A DNA stretch of 64,000 nt from a virus, in IMG/VR virus record IMGVR_UViG_3300044739_000018, positions 1 through 64,000 of that record; one strand, written 5' to 3'. The notes below the pieces were generated by a model. The model was not told the origin of the DNA and ran no database searches. It was given only the letters and a program-made list of their open reading frames with translations. Below, in pieces: positions 48,931 through 56,645 of this stretch (its first letter is position 1; each line of letters starts with the position of its first letter). The translations under genes were made by a program, and so were the position numbers.

Positions 48931-49175
48931 GCGTTGGCCGGTTCCTTGACCTTGGTGTAGCCGTAGATGACGCCGTTGCCGAACTCCCAGAGGATGCGAC
49001 CGTAGTTGCGGGTCACGTATCCCTGGGCGTTGCGCTGCGAGCCAAAGGCGTGGTACTCGGTGATCCTCCGGTTCGGGCCGTGAATCTCCACGAGGTGAGC
49101 ATCGTTCTCTTTGGTGATCGTGGCAAGCCACATGTATCCCCGCGGGATCGGCGTAGTGCGAGGAGTGTGGGACAT
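48927..49175 (-). CDS. Hypothetical protein
   Basis: 82 residues, beta-rich (YMWLATITKENDAHLVEIHG; ITEYHAFGSQRNAQGYVTRN). ATGA overlaps. Unknown. Confidence 0.5.
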   Translation of the reverse strand: MSHTPRTTPIPRGYMWLATITKENDAHLVEIHGPNRRITEYHAFGSQRNAQGYVTRNYGRILWEFGNGVIYGYTKVKEPANA

Positions 49176-49390
49176 CAGCCTCTCCTTGTGATCTTGTTCT
49201 TGACCAGTGCTAGGGCGTAGAGCGCCGATCCGATGGCCGCGATGACGCCAGCTATCAGCGCCATCGCAAGGCCAAAGGAAAGGAACGCCACAATGATTGG
49301 GATGAACAGGAGGATGAACGGGACAGCGTGGAAGCCAGTGAGCCTGACTGTCGTGGTGCCGTCGTCGTTGCGAATCCTCTGGACTGCCAT
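49175..49390 (-). CDS. Small two-TM membrane protein
   Basis: 71 residues from ATG 49390: AVPFILLFIPIIVAFLSFGL and LIAGVIAAIGSALYALALVK, basic tail. Overlaps the upstream stop. Confidence 0.55.
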   Translation of the reverse strand: MAVQRIRNDDGTTTVRLTGFHAVPFILLFIPIIVAFLSFGLAMALIAGVIAAIGSALYALALVKNKITRRG

Positions 49391-50328
49391 CAGTGCTTCA
49401 CCAGTCCGAGCATCTGCACGACGCTGCTCTCGAAGATCTGGAGACGGCTGTGCGTGTTGTCGAGCGTCTGCTCCAACAGGTTGCCGTACTCCTTCGTCTT
49501 GCCGGTGAGGGCGTGGTACTTGTTGAGGTACTCCTGGTACGCCTTCTCCGTGATCTTCTGCCCGCTGGTCTGGATCTCCTGCATCTTGACGAGCAGGCTG
49601 TCGATCTCGTCCGCGGTCTCGGCCTCGAAGGCACGCTGGAGCATTTCCCTCTGCTTGGTGTCGTCCACCAGCGGGAACTCCGAGCACGAGGACCCGTTGC
49701 CGAGTCCGTTCACGAACTCCTCGACGGCCTGGACCTCAGCAGCGAATTCCTCCGGCACGAAGTAAAGGCCGTTGCGAACGACGGTGGCACCGAGTCGGAT
49801 GATGAAGTGGCGCACCCACTCCCGCACCGTGTACCCCGTGACGCTGCCGCGCTGGCTGTTGTACTTCTGCTGCATTTCGGCGGCGATCACGTCGGCCATC
49901 GGGTTGCGGTAACCCGGCAGAGCGAGAGCCTCGAACTTGCCGCCAGCCTTCTCGAACGTCACGTCGTATGCCTGGTCGTAGGTGAGCCTGCGCCCGCCAC
50001 CGTCGACCTGCTCCACGACGATGCGGCGAACGATCTTGCCGTTGCCCTCAGGCACGTCGCGGACGAGGAAGTTCTCGTAGACGTTGGGGTTGCTGGTCGG
50101 CTCCTTCTTGCGCTCGCACTCCTTGGTGACACGCCGGAACGTGTCGGAGTCCTTCGGCATGAGAGGCAGGCTCTTGTCGATGCCTGCGGCCACCAGCCTG
50201 CGCACCACTTCGCTGTGGTCCATGCGCAGGTCGTTGACGGTGTAGTACACCAAGCGGCCGAGGAACATCTGCTTTCCGGCATTGGCCGCGTTGATGAGAC
50301 GCGTCTGCAAGTCGCTGTATGCGCTCAC
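49390..50328 (-). CDS. Hypothetical protein, DUF-type
   Basis: 312 residues (NAANAGKQMFLGRLVYYTVN; YDQAYDVTFEKAGGKFEALA; MADVIAAEMQQKYNSQRGSV) ending in a 90-residue coiled coil (LLVKMQEIQTSGQKITEKAY). Own promoter and hairpin leader, so it is likely a well-expressed early protein. No function recognised. Confidence 0.6.
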   Translation of the reverse strand: MSAYSDLQTRLINAANAGKQMFLGRLVYYTVNDLRMDHSEVVRRLVAAGIDKSLPLMPKDSDTFRRVTKECERKKEPTSNPNVYENFLVRDVPEGNGKIVRRIVVEQVDGGGRRLTYDQAYDVTFEKAGGKFEALALPGYRNPMADVIAAEMQQKYNSQRGSVTGYTVREWVRHFIIRLGATVVRNGLYFVPEEFAAEVQAVEEFVNGLGNGSSCSEFPLVDDTKQREMLQRAFEAETADEIDSLLVKMQEIQTSGQKITEKAYQEYLNKYHALTGKTKEYGNLLEQTLDNTHSRLQIFESSVVQMLGLVKH

Positions 50329-50377
50329 TGGTATCTCCTGTTCGGTTTGGTTATGTTGGTTATGTTGACGGCTGGCC

Positions 50378-50396
50378 CCCAGGGATCATGCCTGGG
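50378..50396 (-). promoter_or_regulatory. 5' hairpin of the 312-residue protein mRNA
   Basis: CCAGG, 7-base loop, CCTGG lies right at the predicted transcription start; then an AACATAACCAACATAACC and AAACCGAAC spacer leads to AGGAG. Same layout as other leaders in this region. Confidence 0.45.
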
Positions 50397-50397
50397 A

Positions 50398-50427
50398 ACG
50401 GTACCGTCAGCAGGTGTTGCTTGTCAA
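50398..50427 (-). promoter_or_regulatory. Promoter
   Basis: Minus strand TTGACA, 18-base spacer, TACCGT, upstream of the gene at 49390-50328. Confidence 0.65.
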
Positions 50428-50452
50428 GCGATCATGCCCGAGAAGGGCAGGA

Positions 50453-50566
50453 TCAGGTGCGGTGCGTGTCTTTGAGAATGCAGCACACGGCACAGCAAAA
50501 GCGTTGACGCTCAGCCATCAGGCGCTTGCACTCGGATTCCGTGGCCCCACACTCGGAGCACTTCAT
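50453..50566 (-). CDS. 37-residue zinc-knuckle protein
   Basis: MKCSECGATESECKRLMAER followed by FCCAVCCILKD, seven Cys in 37 residues. The ATG overlaps the TGA of the upstream gene (TGATG), supporting translation. Confidence 0.5.
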   Translation of the reverse strand: MKCSECGATESECKRLMAERQRFCCAVCCILKDTHRT

Positions 50567-50802
50567 CAGTTCAGGCCGTGGACCAGCACGTGGCGCACGT
50601 CGATGAGCAGCGTCTGGAGTTCCCGAATGTCCTTCGGCTCCAAAACGGTGCGGACGGCGCTGGCCTGGAGCCAGGTCTCCACATCCTTGACCAGCCCCTC
50701 GACGGTGACCTCGGGGACCGTGACCTCGACCTCGACAGCGGTGTCTGTCTCCACGCCTTCTGTATCGGCAGGGACAGCCTCGTCAACCAAGCCCTCGGTC
50801 AT
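50566..50802 (-). CDS. Hypothetical protein
   Basis: 78 residues: Val/Glu/Thr-rich acidic half and a C-terminal helix (PKDIRELQTLLIDVRHVLVH) of the same spacing as the other C-terminal tail helices. Unknown. Confidence 0.5.
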   Translation of the reverse strand: MTEGLVDEAVPADTEGVETDTAVEVEVTVPEVTVEGLVKDVETWLQASAVRTVLEPKDIRELQTLLIDVRHVLVHGLN

Positions 50803-51038
50803 ACGGTGTGCCCGAACCCGTCACGGAGCAGCCGACGAGCTGCCTCTGCCAAACGAGCATTGAGCCGGAAGGCATCGCCGGACGGGTGTCCGTTCTCGAT
50901 GTCAACCTTCAACCGACGCAACTTCCCGTGAAGCTCCACTGACCGCTTCGCCTTCTGCTGTGTGCCCAGCATCGAGAGGCTCGACAACTCCTGCTCCAGT
51001 GCCGCCAGGCTCAGCTCGATCTCCGCTGTTGTTGCCAT
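50799..51038 (-). CDS. NKQ-module protein, short form
   Basis: 79 residues from ATG with GGAGGAAG. TQQKAKRSVELHGKLRRLKV and AEAARRLLRDGFG are the diverged counterpart of the module at the RavA-like C-terminus. It overlaps the gene upstream by 137 bases in another frame. Confidence 0.6.
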   Translation of the reverse strand: MATTAEIELSLAALEQELSSLSMLGTQQKAKRSVELHGKLRRLKVDIENGHPSGDAFRLNARLAEAARRLLRDGFGHTV

Positions 51039-51774
51039 CTGCTTCCTCCATGTTCGGTAGTTGGAACGCCTTCATTGCTTCCTTCCGTCCACACTCAGAG
51101 CATAGACGGACACCCTTCTCGTAACGGCTGATTGCGTGCCTGTGTCTCGGGGCTTCCGAGCCACAGTGTCCGCAGACGTAGCTCTTGGGGTGAAACACTG
51201 GCTCCAGGACGAACTCCGAGTAAGCCTCGGTGCCCGACCAGTAGTCGCTGCCCTCGTGGTGCTCGGAGAGCTTGACCGTGAACTCGCCTGTCACGTACTG
51301 CTGAATGAGGTCCCACCGATCCTCTATGTCCACGCAGGCACCAAGAACGTAGCTGTCTCGGCTCTGCTCGGGACCGCTGATGTACTCAGCGGTGCAGTTC
51401 TCTCCTGCCTCGCACGGGTCCTTGCAGTGCAGGTACAGCCGACCTTCCTCGATGGTTACGCCCCACTTGTGGTCCTGCGCCTTGCATGGCCGCTTGTCCT
51501 TCTTGGACCAGGGCTGGACCCAAAGGGGCCAGTACACGCACTCCGGGTAGGTCTCACGCTCCCAGGCGAGAGCGTCAACTACGTCGGCGTTCGACCAAAC
51601 CGGCGCTTCGATCCACTTGTGCTCAGGCCCGCGGCGGTGCCGTGAAAGAGCACCAATCCAGGTGGTCTCGTCGCGTCGCTTCTGATCCCACACCTTGGGT
51701 CCCCACCTGAGGGTCATGCGTTCTGCCCATGCCAGGACGACAGCATGCGGGTCGTCGTAGTTCTCGTCACTCAC
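50902..51774 (-). CDS. Hypothetical zinc-finger protein
   Basis: 290 residues from GTG at 51774 (GGGAGGTCG site); the frame extends to 51822. Contains YVCGHCGSEAPRHRH and RLCSECGRKEA, a four-Cys zinc ribbon near the end, and an N-terminal helical/acidic part. Its last 45 codons overlap the NKQ gene in a different frame. Confidence 0.55.
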   Translation of the reverse strand: MSDENYDDPHAVVLAWAERMTLRWGPKVWDQKRRDETTWIGALSRHRRGPEHKWIEAPVWSNADVVDALAWERETYPECVYWPLWVQPWSKKDKRPCKAQDHKWGVTIEEGRLYLHCKDPCEAGENCTAEYISGPEQSRDSYVLGACVDIEDRWDLIQQYVTGEFTVKLSEHHEGSDYWSGTEAYSEFVLEPVFHPKSYVCGHCGSEAPRHRHAISRYEKGVRLCSECGRKEAMKAFQLPNMEEADGNNSGDRAEPGGTGAGVVEPLDAGHTAEGEAVSGASREVASVEG

Positions 51775-52174
51775 CGCCTCGACCTCCCATTGGATCCGAC
51801 TCTTGAACTTCTGCCGCGGCAAGTTCAGCCTCCATCTTCACGAGCTTGGCAGCGGCGGTCTCGACCTCGCGCATCGTTGGCGCGGGCGCTGCGTGTAGCT
51901 CATCGTGCAGGATCGACTCGGTTTGGTTCTCGGTCTGGAAGTTGCACTCTTGGCACACCCAGGCCCGCGTGGGCGGTGGTCCCATCAGGAGCGGCCGCTT
52001 GCCACAGGTTGCTGCGTGGTGGGTGCCCATGCGAATGTCGTTGAACCCCTTACCACAGCCAGGACACGTGTACTTCTGCGGCTGCTGCGGGTGGAGGGCG
52101 TAGACCACATGGCGCGTCAGTTCGGCATTGTTCCTAAATGCCTGGCCGCAATACACGCAGTCATACGTTGGCAT
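51767..52174 (-). CDS. Three-finger C2H2-type zinc-finger protein
   Basis: 135 residues. Finger 1 CVYCGQAFRNNAELTRH then VVYALH (C-x2-C-x12-H-x5-H); finger 2 CPGCGKGFNDIRMGTHH then AATC (C-x2-C-x12-H-x3-C); finger 3 CQECNFQTENQTESILH then DELH (C-x2-C-x12-H-x3-H). Three such fingers in tandem are a eukaryote-like DNA/RNA-binding layout, rare in bacteria. C-terminal helix AAAKLVKMEAELAAAEV. Confidence 0.72.
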   Translation of the reverse strand: MPTYDCVYCGQAFRNNAELTRHVVYALHPQQPQKYTCPGCGKGFNDIRMGTHHAATCGKRPLLMGPPPTRAWVCQECNFQTENQTESILHDELHAAPAPTMREVETAAAKLVKMEAELAAAEVQESDPMGGRGGE

Positions 52175-52961
52175 CGGAATTTTGCCCCACCGAGAGTTGG
52201 GAGGTTGAGTGTTGATTCAACATCCCCTTCACGACCTCGGTCTTGCGGGCCTCCAGGTCGATCACTCGCTGTTCCAGAACGGGCGTTAGCGAGAGCACTT
52301 GTGTGACTTCCGCCAGTACGGCCTCGACCTCGGGCAAGTTGCCCGTCTCCACCGTCTCGTCGATGCGAGACAGCAGGGAGGCAAAAGACGACTCGGGGTT
52401 GAGCGCGACAGGAAGCGCGTCATCCATCATGTCGTTGACCTTGTGTCCGTCGTCGGCCTCGCGCTGCATGAGCAGGCGGGCCTTGGCGACCGCGTCCTGC
52501 TTCGTGCGGGCAAGAGTGTGGAGCGAGTAGCCCAGGTGATTGCCCTTGCTGCTCACGCGTCGGACACCCACGGCGTAGTGCTGCATGTTGTACCACTGCG
52601 CGTGGTTCCCGGCCGCCCCCAACAGCCATCCCTTGTAGCGGGTGCCCTTCACGAAATCTTCCGCGCCTGCGTAAGAGCGTGAGAACACGTAGATCTGCCA
52701 CTCGACTCGCGGCTTGCGGACTACGCCAACGGGGATGATCTCGTCGTCAGGCAGGTCCAACGAATCCAGGTGCTGCCGCCAATAGCGGCTTGTGGCCTTG
52801 CCGATCTGGCCGTCCCTCTTGTAGCGGGTGTAGAACTGCGCTCCACAGTCGCAGACCCAGTAGACGTTGTACTGGTTGATCTGCGTCTCAGTCAGACTGT
52901 GCCCTGGCCTGCCAGGGGCGAATCCAACCTCTGCGGCGGTCTTGCCGGTGAGTGTCGCCAT
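52161..52961 (-). CDS. Hypothetical protein with N-terminal zinc-like patch
   Basis: 266 residues (VYWVCDCGAQFYTRYKRDGQ; GWLLGAAGNHAQWYNMQHYA; long C-terminal helices EVEAVLAEVTQVLSLTPVLE). Its last 20 residues (LNQHSTSQLSVGQNSDANV) are the 47-bp element. Confidence 0.55.
   Translation of the reverse strand: MATLTGKTAAEVGFAPGRPGHSLTETQINQYNVYWVCDCGAQFYTRYKRDGQIGKATSRYWRQHLDSLDLPDDEIIPVGVVRKPRVEWQIYVFSRSYAGAEDFVKGTRYKGWLLGAAGNHAQWYNMQHYAVGVRRVSSKGNHLGYSLHTLARTKQDAVAKARLLMQREADDGHKVNDMMDDALPVALNPESSFASLLSRIDETVETGNLPEVEAVLAEVTQVLSLTPVLEQRVIDLEARKTEVVKGMLNQHSTSQLSVGQNSDANV
52175..52222 (-). repeat. 47-bp element, copy 4
   Basis: Minus strand: GTTGAATCAACACTCAACCT, CCCAACTCTCGGTGGGGC, AAAATTCCG, ending just before the ATG of the C2H2 gene. 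Shares GTTGAATCAACACTCAA with copy 1. Confidence 0.6.
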
Positions 52962-53215
52962 CAGCCGGGCCTCACCAGCGGCTTGACGTTGCTGAACTTC
53001 AAGAAGTCGAAGCTGGGGTCACCCATCTTCTCCGCAGACGGCTCGTCCACAAACTTGAAGAAGGCGGTGGTGATGCCGAGTGCGTCAGCGACCTGGGACA
53101 CAAGGTCTACGCCACCTGAGTCGTAGTCGCCCCAGGTGATGATCTTGTCGTCCAGGTAGAGGTACTGCATCTCGCCCACGTAGTCGTAGTCGAGAACGAT
53201 GTTGATGGTTGCCAC
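52961..53215 (-). CDS. Hypothetical protein
   Basis: 84 residues from GTG at 53215, decided by the CGGAGG site. IVLDYDYVGEMQYLYLDDKI and FFKFVDEPSAEKMG; compact alpha/beta. Leader has the AACCAACCAAACCGAAC spacer. Confidence 0.5.
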   Translation of the reverse strand: MATINIVLDYDYVGEMQYLYLDDKIITWGDYDSGGVDLVSQVADALGITTAFFKFVDEPSAEKMGDPSFDFLKFSNVKPLVRPG

Positions 53216-53243
53216 GTTGGCCTCCGTTCGGTTTGGTTGGTTG

Positions 53244-53281
53244 TGAGAGGGGCCGGGGCTTCCCCGCACCGACCCCTCTCA
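53244..53281 (-). terminator. Strong intergenic hairpin
   Basis: GTGAGAGGGG pairs with CCCCTCTCAC (10 bp), with an inner CGGGG/CCCCG hairpin. No U-tract. Lies between the small NKQ gene and the A/C-rich leader of the next gene, so RNA processing or stabilisation is as likely as termination. Confidence 0.6.
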
Positions 53282-53284
53282 CGA

Positions 53285-53563
53285 TCATTTCAGCGGCGGA
53301 TCAGGCGGATACGCGATCTGGAAGATCTCGCTCAAAAGGATCCTCGCCACTCGGGTGAGTTCCTCCTGCTCGGCGTCTACATCAACGCCTGTTTTCGCAA
53401 GCTCGTCCAGATCACGCTTCGCATCCTCCAGCTTCTGGTGAATGCTGATGCCGTGCTTGTTCCTGATCTGCTTGTTGACCTGGCCTGCGTTGAAACGGCG
53501 AAGCAAGTCATCCAGGTCCAGGCCCGCCTGCTCGACGCGAGCGGCGATCTCGGAGACGCTCAT
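53285..53563 (-). CDS. NKQ-module protein next to the ViaA-like gene
   Basis: 92 residues from ATG 53563 (overlaps the ViaA-like stop). VNKQIRNKHGISIHQKLEDA and KRDLDEL then VARILLSEIFQI match the C-terminal module of the RavA-like ATPase, 1.7 kb upstream in the same operon. It consists of that module almost alone. Confidence 0.72.
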   Translation of the reverse strand: MSVSEIAARVEQAGLDLDDLLRRFNAGQVNKQIRNKHGISIHQKLEDAKRDLDELAKTGVDVDAEQEELTRVARILLSEIFQIAYPPDPPLK

Positions 53564-55176
53564 GCGCCACCGATTCCGCCGAAGATATCCCGGATATCCT
53601 CGCCGCCCTTCAAGTCCTTGATGGTGAGCACCCGCTTGTCGCAGATGGTTGCCAGAGGCTCGTCGGAGTAGCCGCCGCCGATCATGATGCCCCACACCGT
53701 GAAGCCCATGCGCTCCTGCTCCTTCTTGAACTCCGTCATCCACTGGTCGTTGACGCCGCAGGCACCGTCAGTGGCGAACACAATGTCGCCCTTGACGAAG
53801 CCGTTCTCGTCGAACTCTGCCCGCAGGTGGTCCAGCGAGCGGGACAGCGGCGTCATGAAGTCGGTGCCTCCCATGAAGGAGAACTCCGCCATGTCGATGA
53901 TCTTCTGCGTGTTGTAATCCTCCGGCTTGGAGAAGTCGAACTCCGCGATCTGATGCGTCGACCCGAAGGTGATGGCACGGAACGACCGCTTCTGAGCACG
54001 AGCCAGGTTGAGCAGGCAGAGGCCCACGGCCTTCGCCCACATTTCCGGCTCACCGCTCATGGACCCTGACGAGTCGTCGCAGTAGATGATGCCGCCCTTG
54101 CCGACCTTTTCCTCACCGCGCATCTCGTACTGGAGCAGGTTGCCCTCGATGAACTCCCGGTAGAAGTCCAGCTTCATGAGCGGGTTGCGCAGCTTCGAGA
54201 ACTGGACGGGCAGGACGCGAGCAAGGTCGTTGCCCTTGCCAATGTCGAACACTTCGTCCCTCGCGTGGTTGACCTTCCGACGCTGCTCGGTGAACATGAG
54301 CCGCTTCATCGGGCCGAAAAGCTCCGCGATCTTCTTCAACCGCGGGTTGTTGAGCTTGGCTGCCAGTTCCATGCGCTCCTTGGCGGGCATGCGCTGGAGT
54401 GTTCCCGGCTCCAGGCCCCACGCGTCGCCCTGCGCAGCCATTTCCTGCGCTTCCTTGACGGCGGCACCGAGAGCCTTCTTCATGGTCTGACGGACGGCAG
54501 GCGTCGCGTTCTTCATCGCCTGCTGGAAGTCCTTCGCGTTCTGCATGGCCTGGGCCTTCAACGCCTCCATCTGCTTGTTCAGCAGGGCGCGCTGCTTGTT
54601 CCAGTCCTGTGCCTTCTTCGCGTCCTCCGGGTCGTCCAGATCGAGGTCGTCGATCATTTCGTCCAAGGACCGAAGCTGCTCCTGCTGGTCGTGCAAGTCC
54701 TGGAGCTGCTTCTGCAACTCCTTGGCCTTCTCCTGCTCAGTCTTGAGCCGGTCGTGCAGGGTTTCGAGGTCGGGCCGCATCGCCATGGTGCCCATGGCCG
54801 CGGCAACCTCGTCGCCCACCGTGCCGAGGGAGCGAAGCTCGTCCCATTCCTTCAATTCCATGGCCTCGGAAGTGATGGTGTGGTCGATGACGTACTGCGG
54901 CTGCATGTCGCCCACGTCCTCGTGCTTCGGCTCGACCTTGACCAGTGACCAGTACGTGTCTGACCACAGGGCGTTGCCGGTGTCCACGGTGTCGCAGAAG
55001 CGATCCGCCTCGTTGGCGTACTCCTGCATCTGATCGCGGAGCCGTTCCTCATCCTCCACGTCGTACTTGTCGTGCTGGATCGAGTGCTTCGACAGCTTGC
55101 TCGGGTCGGGTGCGTTACCCGACTTCAAGAACTCGTCGAGGAAGCCCTTCTTCTTGCGCTTGCGCCAGTCTGCCAT
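53560..55176 (-). CDS. ViaA/CoxE-like vWA protein
   Basis: 538 residues. N-terminal 350 residues are helical with a long Gln/Leu coiled coil (LHDRLKTEQEKAKELQKQL). The C-terminal vWA domain has MIDAS DDSSGSMSG near residue 366, FRAITFGSTHQIAEF, FSFMGGTDFMTPL and DIVFATDGACG. Large vWA partners of MoxR/RavA ATPases have this shape; it lies directly downstream of the RavA-like gene. The pair likely forms a chaperone-like complex. Confidence 0.8.
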   Translation of the reverse strand: MADWRKRKKKGFLDEFLKSGNAPDPSKLSKHSIQHDKYDVEDEERLRDQMQEYANEADRFCDTVDTGNALWSDTYWSLVKVEPKHEDVGDMQPQYVIDHTITSEAMELKEWDELRSLGTVGDEVAAAMGTMAMRPDLETLHDRLKTEQEKAKELQKQLQDLHDQQEQLRSLDEMIDDLDLDDPEDAKKAQDWNKQRALLNKQMEALKAQAMQNAKDFQQAMKNATPAVRQTMKKALGAAVKEAQEMAAQGDAWGLEPGTLQRMPAKERMELAAKLNNPRLKKIAELFGPMKRLMFTEQRRKVNHARDEVFDIGKGNDLARVLPVQFSKLRNPLMKLDFYREFIEGNLLQYEMRGEEKVGKGGIIYCDDSSGSMSGEPEMWAKAVGLCLLNLARAQKRSFRAITFGSTHQIAEFDFSKPEDYNTQKIIDMAEFSFMGGTDFMTPLSRSLDHLRAEFDENGFVKGDIVFATDGACGVNDQWMTEFKKEQERMGFTVWGIMIGGGYSDEPLATICDKRVLTIKDLKGGEDIRDIFGGIGGA

Positions 55177-55223
55177 TCAGACCATCCTTCCTATGCGCTT
55201 GGTGTTCGGTTCGGTTGGGGCAT

Positions 55224-55269
55224 CGGAGACGGTGCGCCCATCGGTGCATGGATAAACGCACCGTCTCCG
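55224..55269 (-). terminator. 13-bp perfect inverted repeat between ravA-like and viaA-like genes
   Basis: CGGAGACGGTGCG and CGCACCGTCTCCG, 20-base loop, followed by an AACCGAACCGAAC leader and the ViaA-like ribosome site. No U-tract; probably adjusts the ratio of ATPase to vWA protein. Confidence 0.6.
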
Positions 55270-55285
55270 AAGGTCTTGCAGGTTA

Positions 55286-56491
55286 CTACTGGACCTGCGA
55301 GGCGTCGATGCCGAAGATCTCCTTCAGCAGCGTGCGGGTGACGCCCAGCAGACGGGTGTTCAGCTCCGACATGGTGTCGGACTTGCGACCCGTCTTGACG
55401 GCCCGCTTCTCCAGTCCGTCCAGGTCGGCCTTCGCCCGCTCCAGCTTCCCGTGAAGCTCGATGCCCTTCTTGTTCTTGATCTGCTTGTTGTCCGAGTTCT
55501 TGATGACCTCGTCCAGATCGACAGCGAGCTTCTCGACCGTCTCCAGCAGATCCATGGCCTCCTTGTCCAGCGGGTTCGCCAGCTCCAGGACGGCCTTCTC
55601 GACGATGGCCTGCTCGTCGGGACGGGTCCAGAGGACGTGCCGCAGGAGACGCATGTCGTCGATATCCGCGACGGGCCGCTGGCTCATCCAGGCCGTGGCC
55701 TTGATGATCTTCAAGCACTCCGCGAAGCGACGGTCGGTCGGCTCGATGCCCTCCTTGCGCAAGTTGTTGCGCAGGGTGTTCATCGCGTCGAGCACGTCGT
55801 CGTTGACGTTGACCGCCTGGGACTCGACCTGAGCCTGGACGATCTCGTCCCACGTCACGATGGCCTGGGGCGCACCGGCGACCTGGAGCTTCAACATCTG
55901 GAGGAAGTTGCCCGCCTCCTGGATGGGACGCACGATGTGACGGAAGTGGACCCGGTCGTACATCGCTTCGAGTTCCTCACCCTGCGGCAGCTCGTTGCTG
56001 GCGCAGAACAGGGTCGAGAGCGGCACGTTGATCGGCACGTCGTTGTAGAAGATCCGCTCGTTCATGATGGTCAGGAGCGAGTTGAGGATCGACGAGTTGG
56101 CCTTGAAGATCTCGTCCACGAAGGCCAGCTTCGCCGTGGGCAGCATGCCCTTGACGTTGCGCCGGTACTCGTCGTTCTCCAGGGCCGTGAGGCTCGGGGG
56201 ACCGAACAGTTCCTCGGGGGTCGAGAAGCGGGTGACCAGACGCTCGAAGTACTCGTCCGGGCCGATCCCGCCGATGTGCGCCTTCATCGTGCGCACGAGC
56301 CGCGACTTCGCCGTTCCGGGCGAGCCGAGCTGGAAGTGGTGCACGCCGCCGATGACGGCGATGGTGCCCGTCATCGTCTCCTTCGACCGCTCGACCAACT
56401 CGCTGTTCAGCGTGTCGATCAGCAGTTCGAACTTGGCCTGGAGCGGCGCAGGGGCCGCGGCAGGAGCGGGCGTGGTGGTGGTGTCGCTCAA
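55286..56491 (-). CDS. RavA-like MoxR-family AAA+ ATPase with C-terminal NKQ module
   Basis: 401 residues from a TTG start at 56491 chosen for its GGAGGAAAA site. Walker A LGSPGTAKS at 56-63; RFSTPEELFGPPSLTAL; Walker B AKLAFVDEIFK at about 122-127; ILNSLLTIMNERIFYN; sensor 1 TLFCASNELP; DRRFAECLKIIKATAWMS. These blocks follow E. coli RavA in order. Residues about 315-401 carry the helical NKQ module (NKQIKNKKGIELHGKLERAK, then LLKEIFGI) in place of the RavA LARA domain. Own promoter at 56538-56566. Confidence 0.85.
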   Translation of the reverse strand: MSDTTTTPAPAAAPAPLQAKFELLIDTLNSELVERSKETMTGTIAVIGGVHHFQLGSPGTAKSRLVRTMKAHIGGIGPDEYFERLVTRFSTPEELFGPPSLTALENDEYRRNVKGMLPTAKLAFVDEIFKANSSILNSLLTIMNERIFYNDVPINVPLSTLFCASNELPQGEELEAMYDRVHFRHIVRPIQEAGNFLQMLKLQVAGAPQAIVTWDEIVQAQVESQAVNVNDDVLDAMNTLRNNLRKEGIEPTDRRFAECLKIIKATAWMSQRPVADIDDMRLLRHVLWTRPDEQAIVEKAVLELANPLDKEAMDLLETVEKLAVDLDEVIKNSDNKQIKNKKGIELHGKLERAKADLDGLEKRAVKTGRKSDTMSELNTRLLGVTRTLLKEIFGIDASQVQ

Positions 56492-56537
56492 TTTTCCTCC
56501 ATGGGTGTTGGTTTGGTTGGGTGGTTGGACTGCTTGG

Positions 56538-56566
56538 ACCCTACGGGTCTGTGCAGGTTGAGTCAA
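56538..56566 (-). promoter_or_regulatory. Promoter of the RavA/ViaA-like operon
   Basis: Minus strand TTGACT, 17-base spacer, TAGGGT. The leader contains CCACCCAACCAAACCAAC before the ribosome site. Confidence 0.7.
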
Positions 56567-56645
56567 GCATTTCGTGAGGAGAAAGCCGATTTCCACAGGC
56601 CGCGGCAGGTTATCCACAGCCGTTGGTGCTTTCGCTCAACGAACG

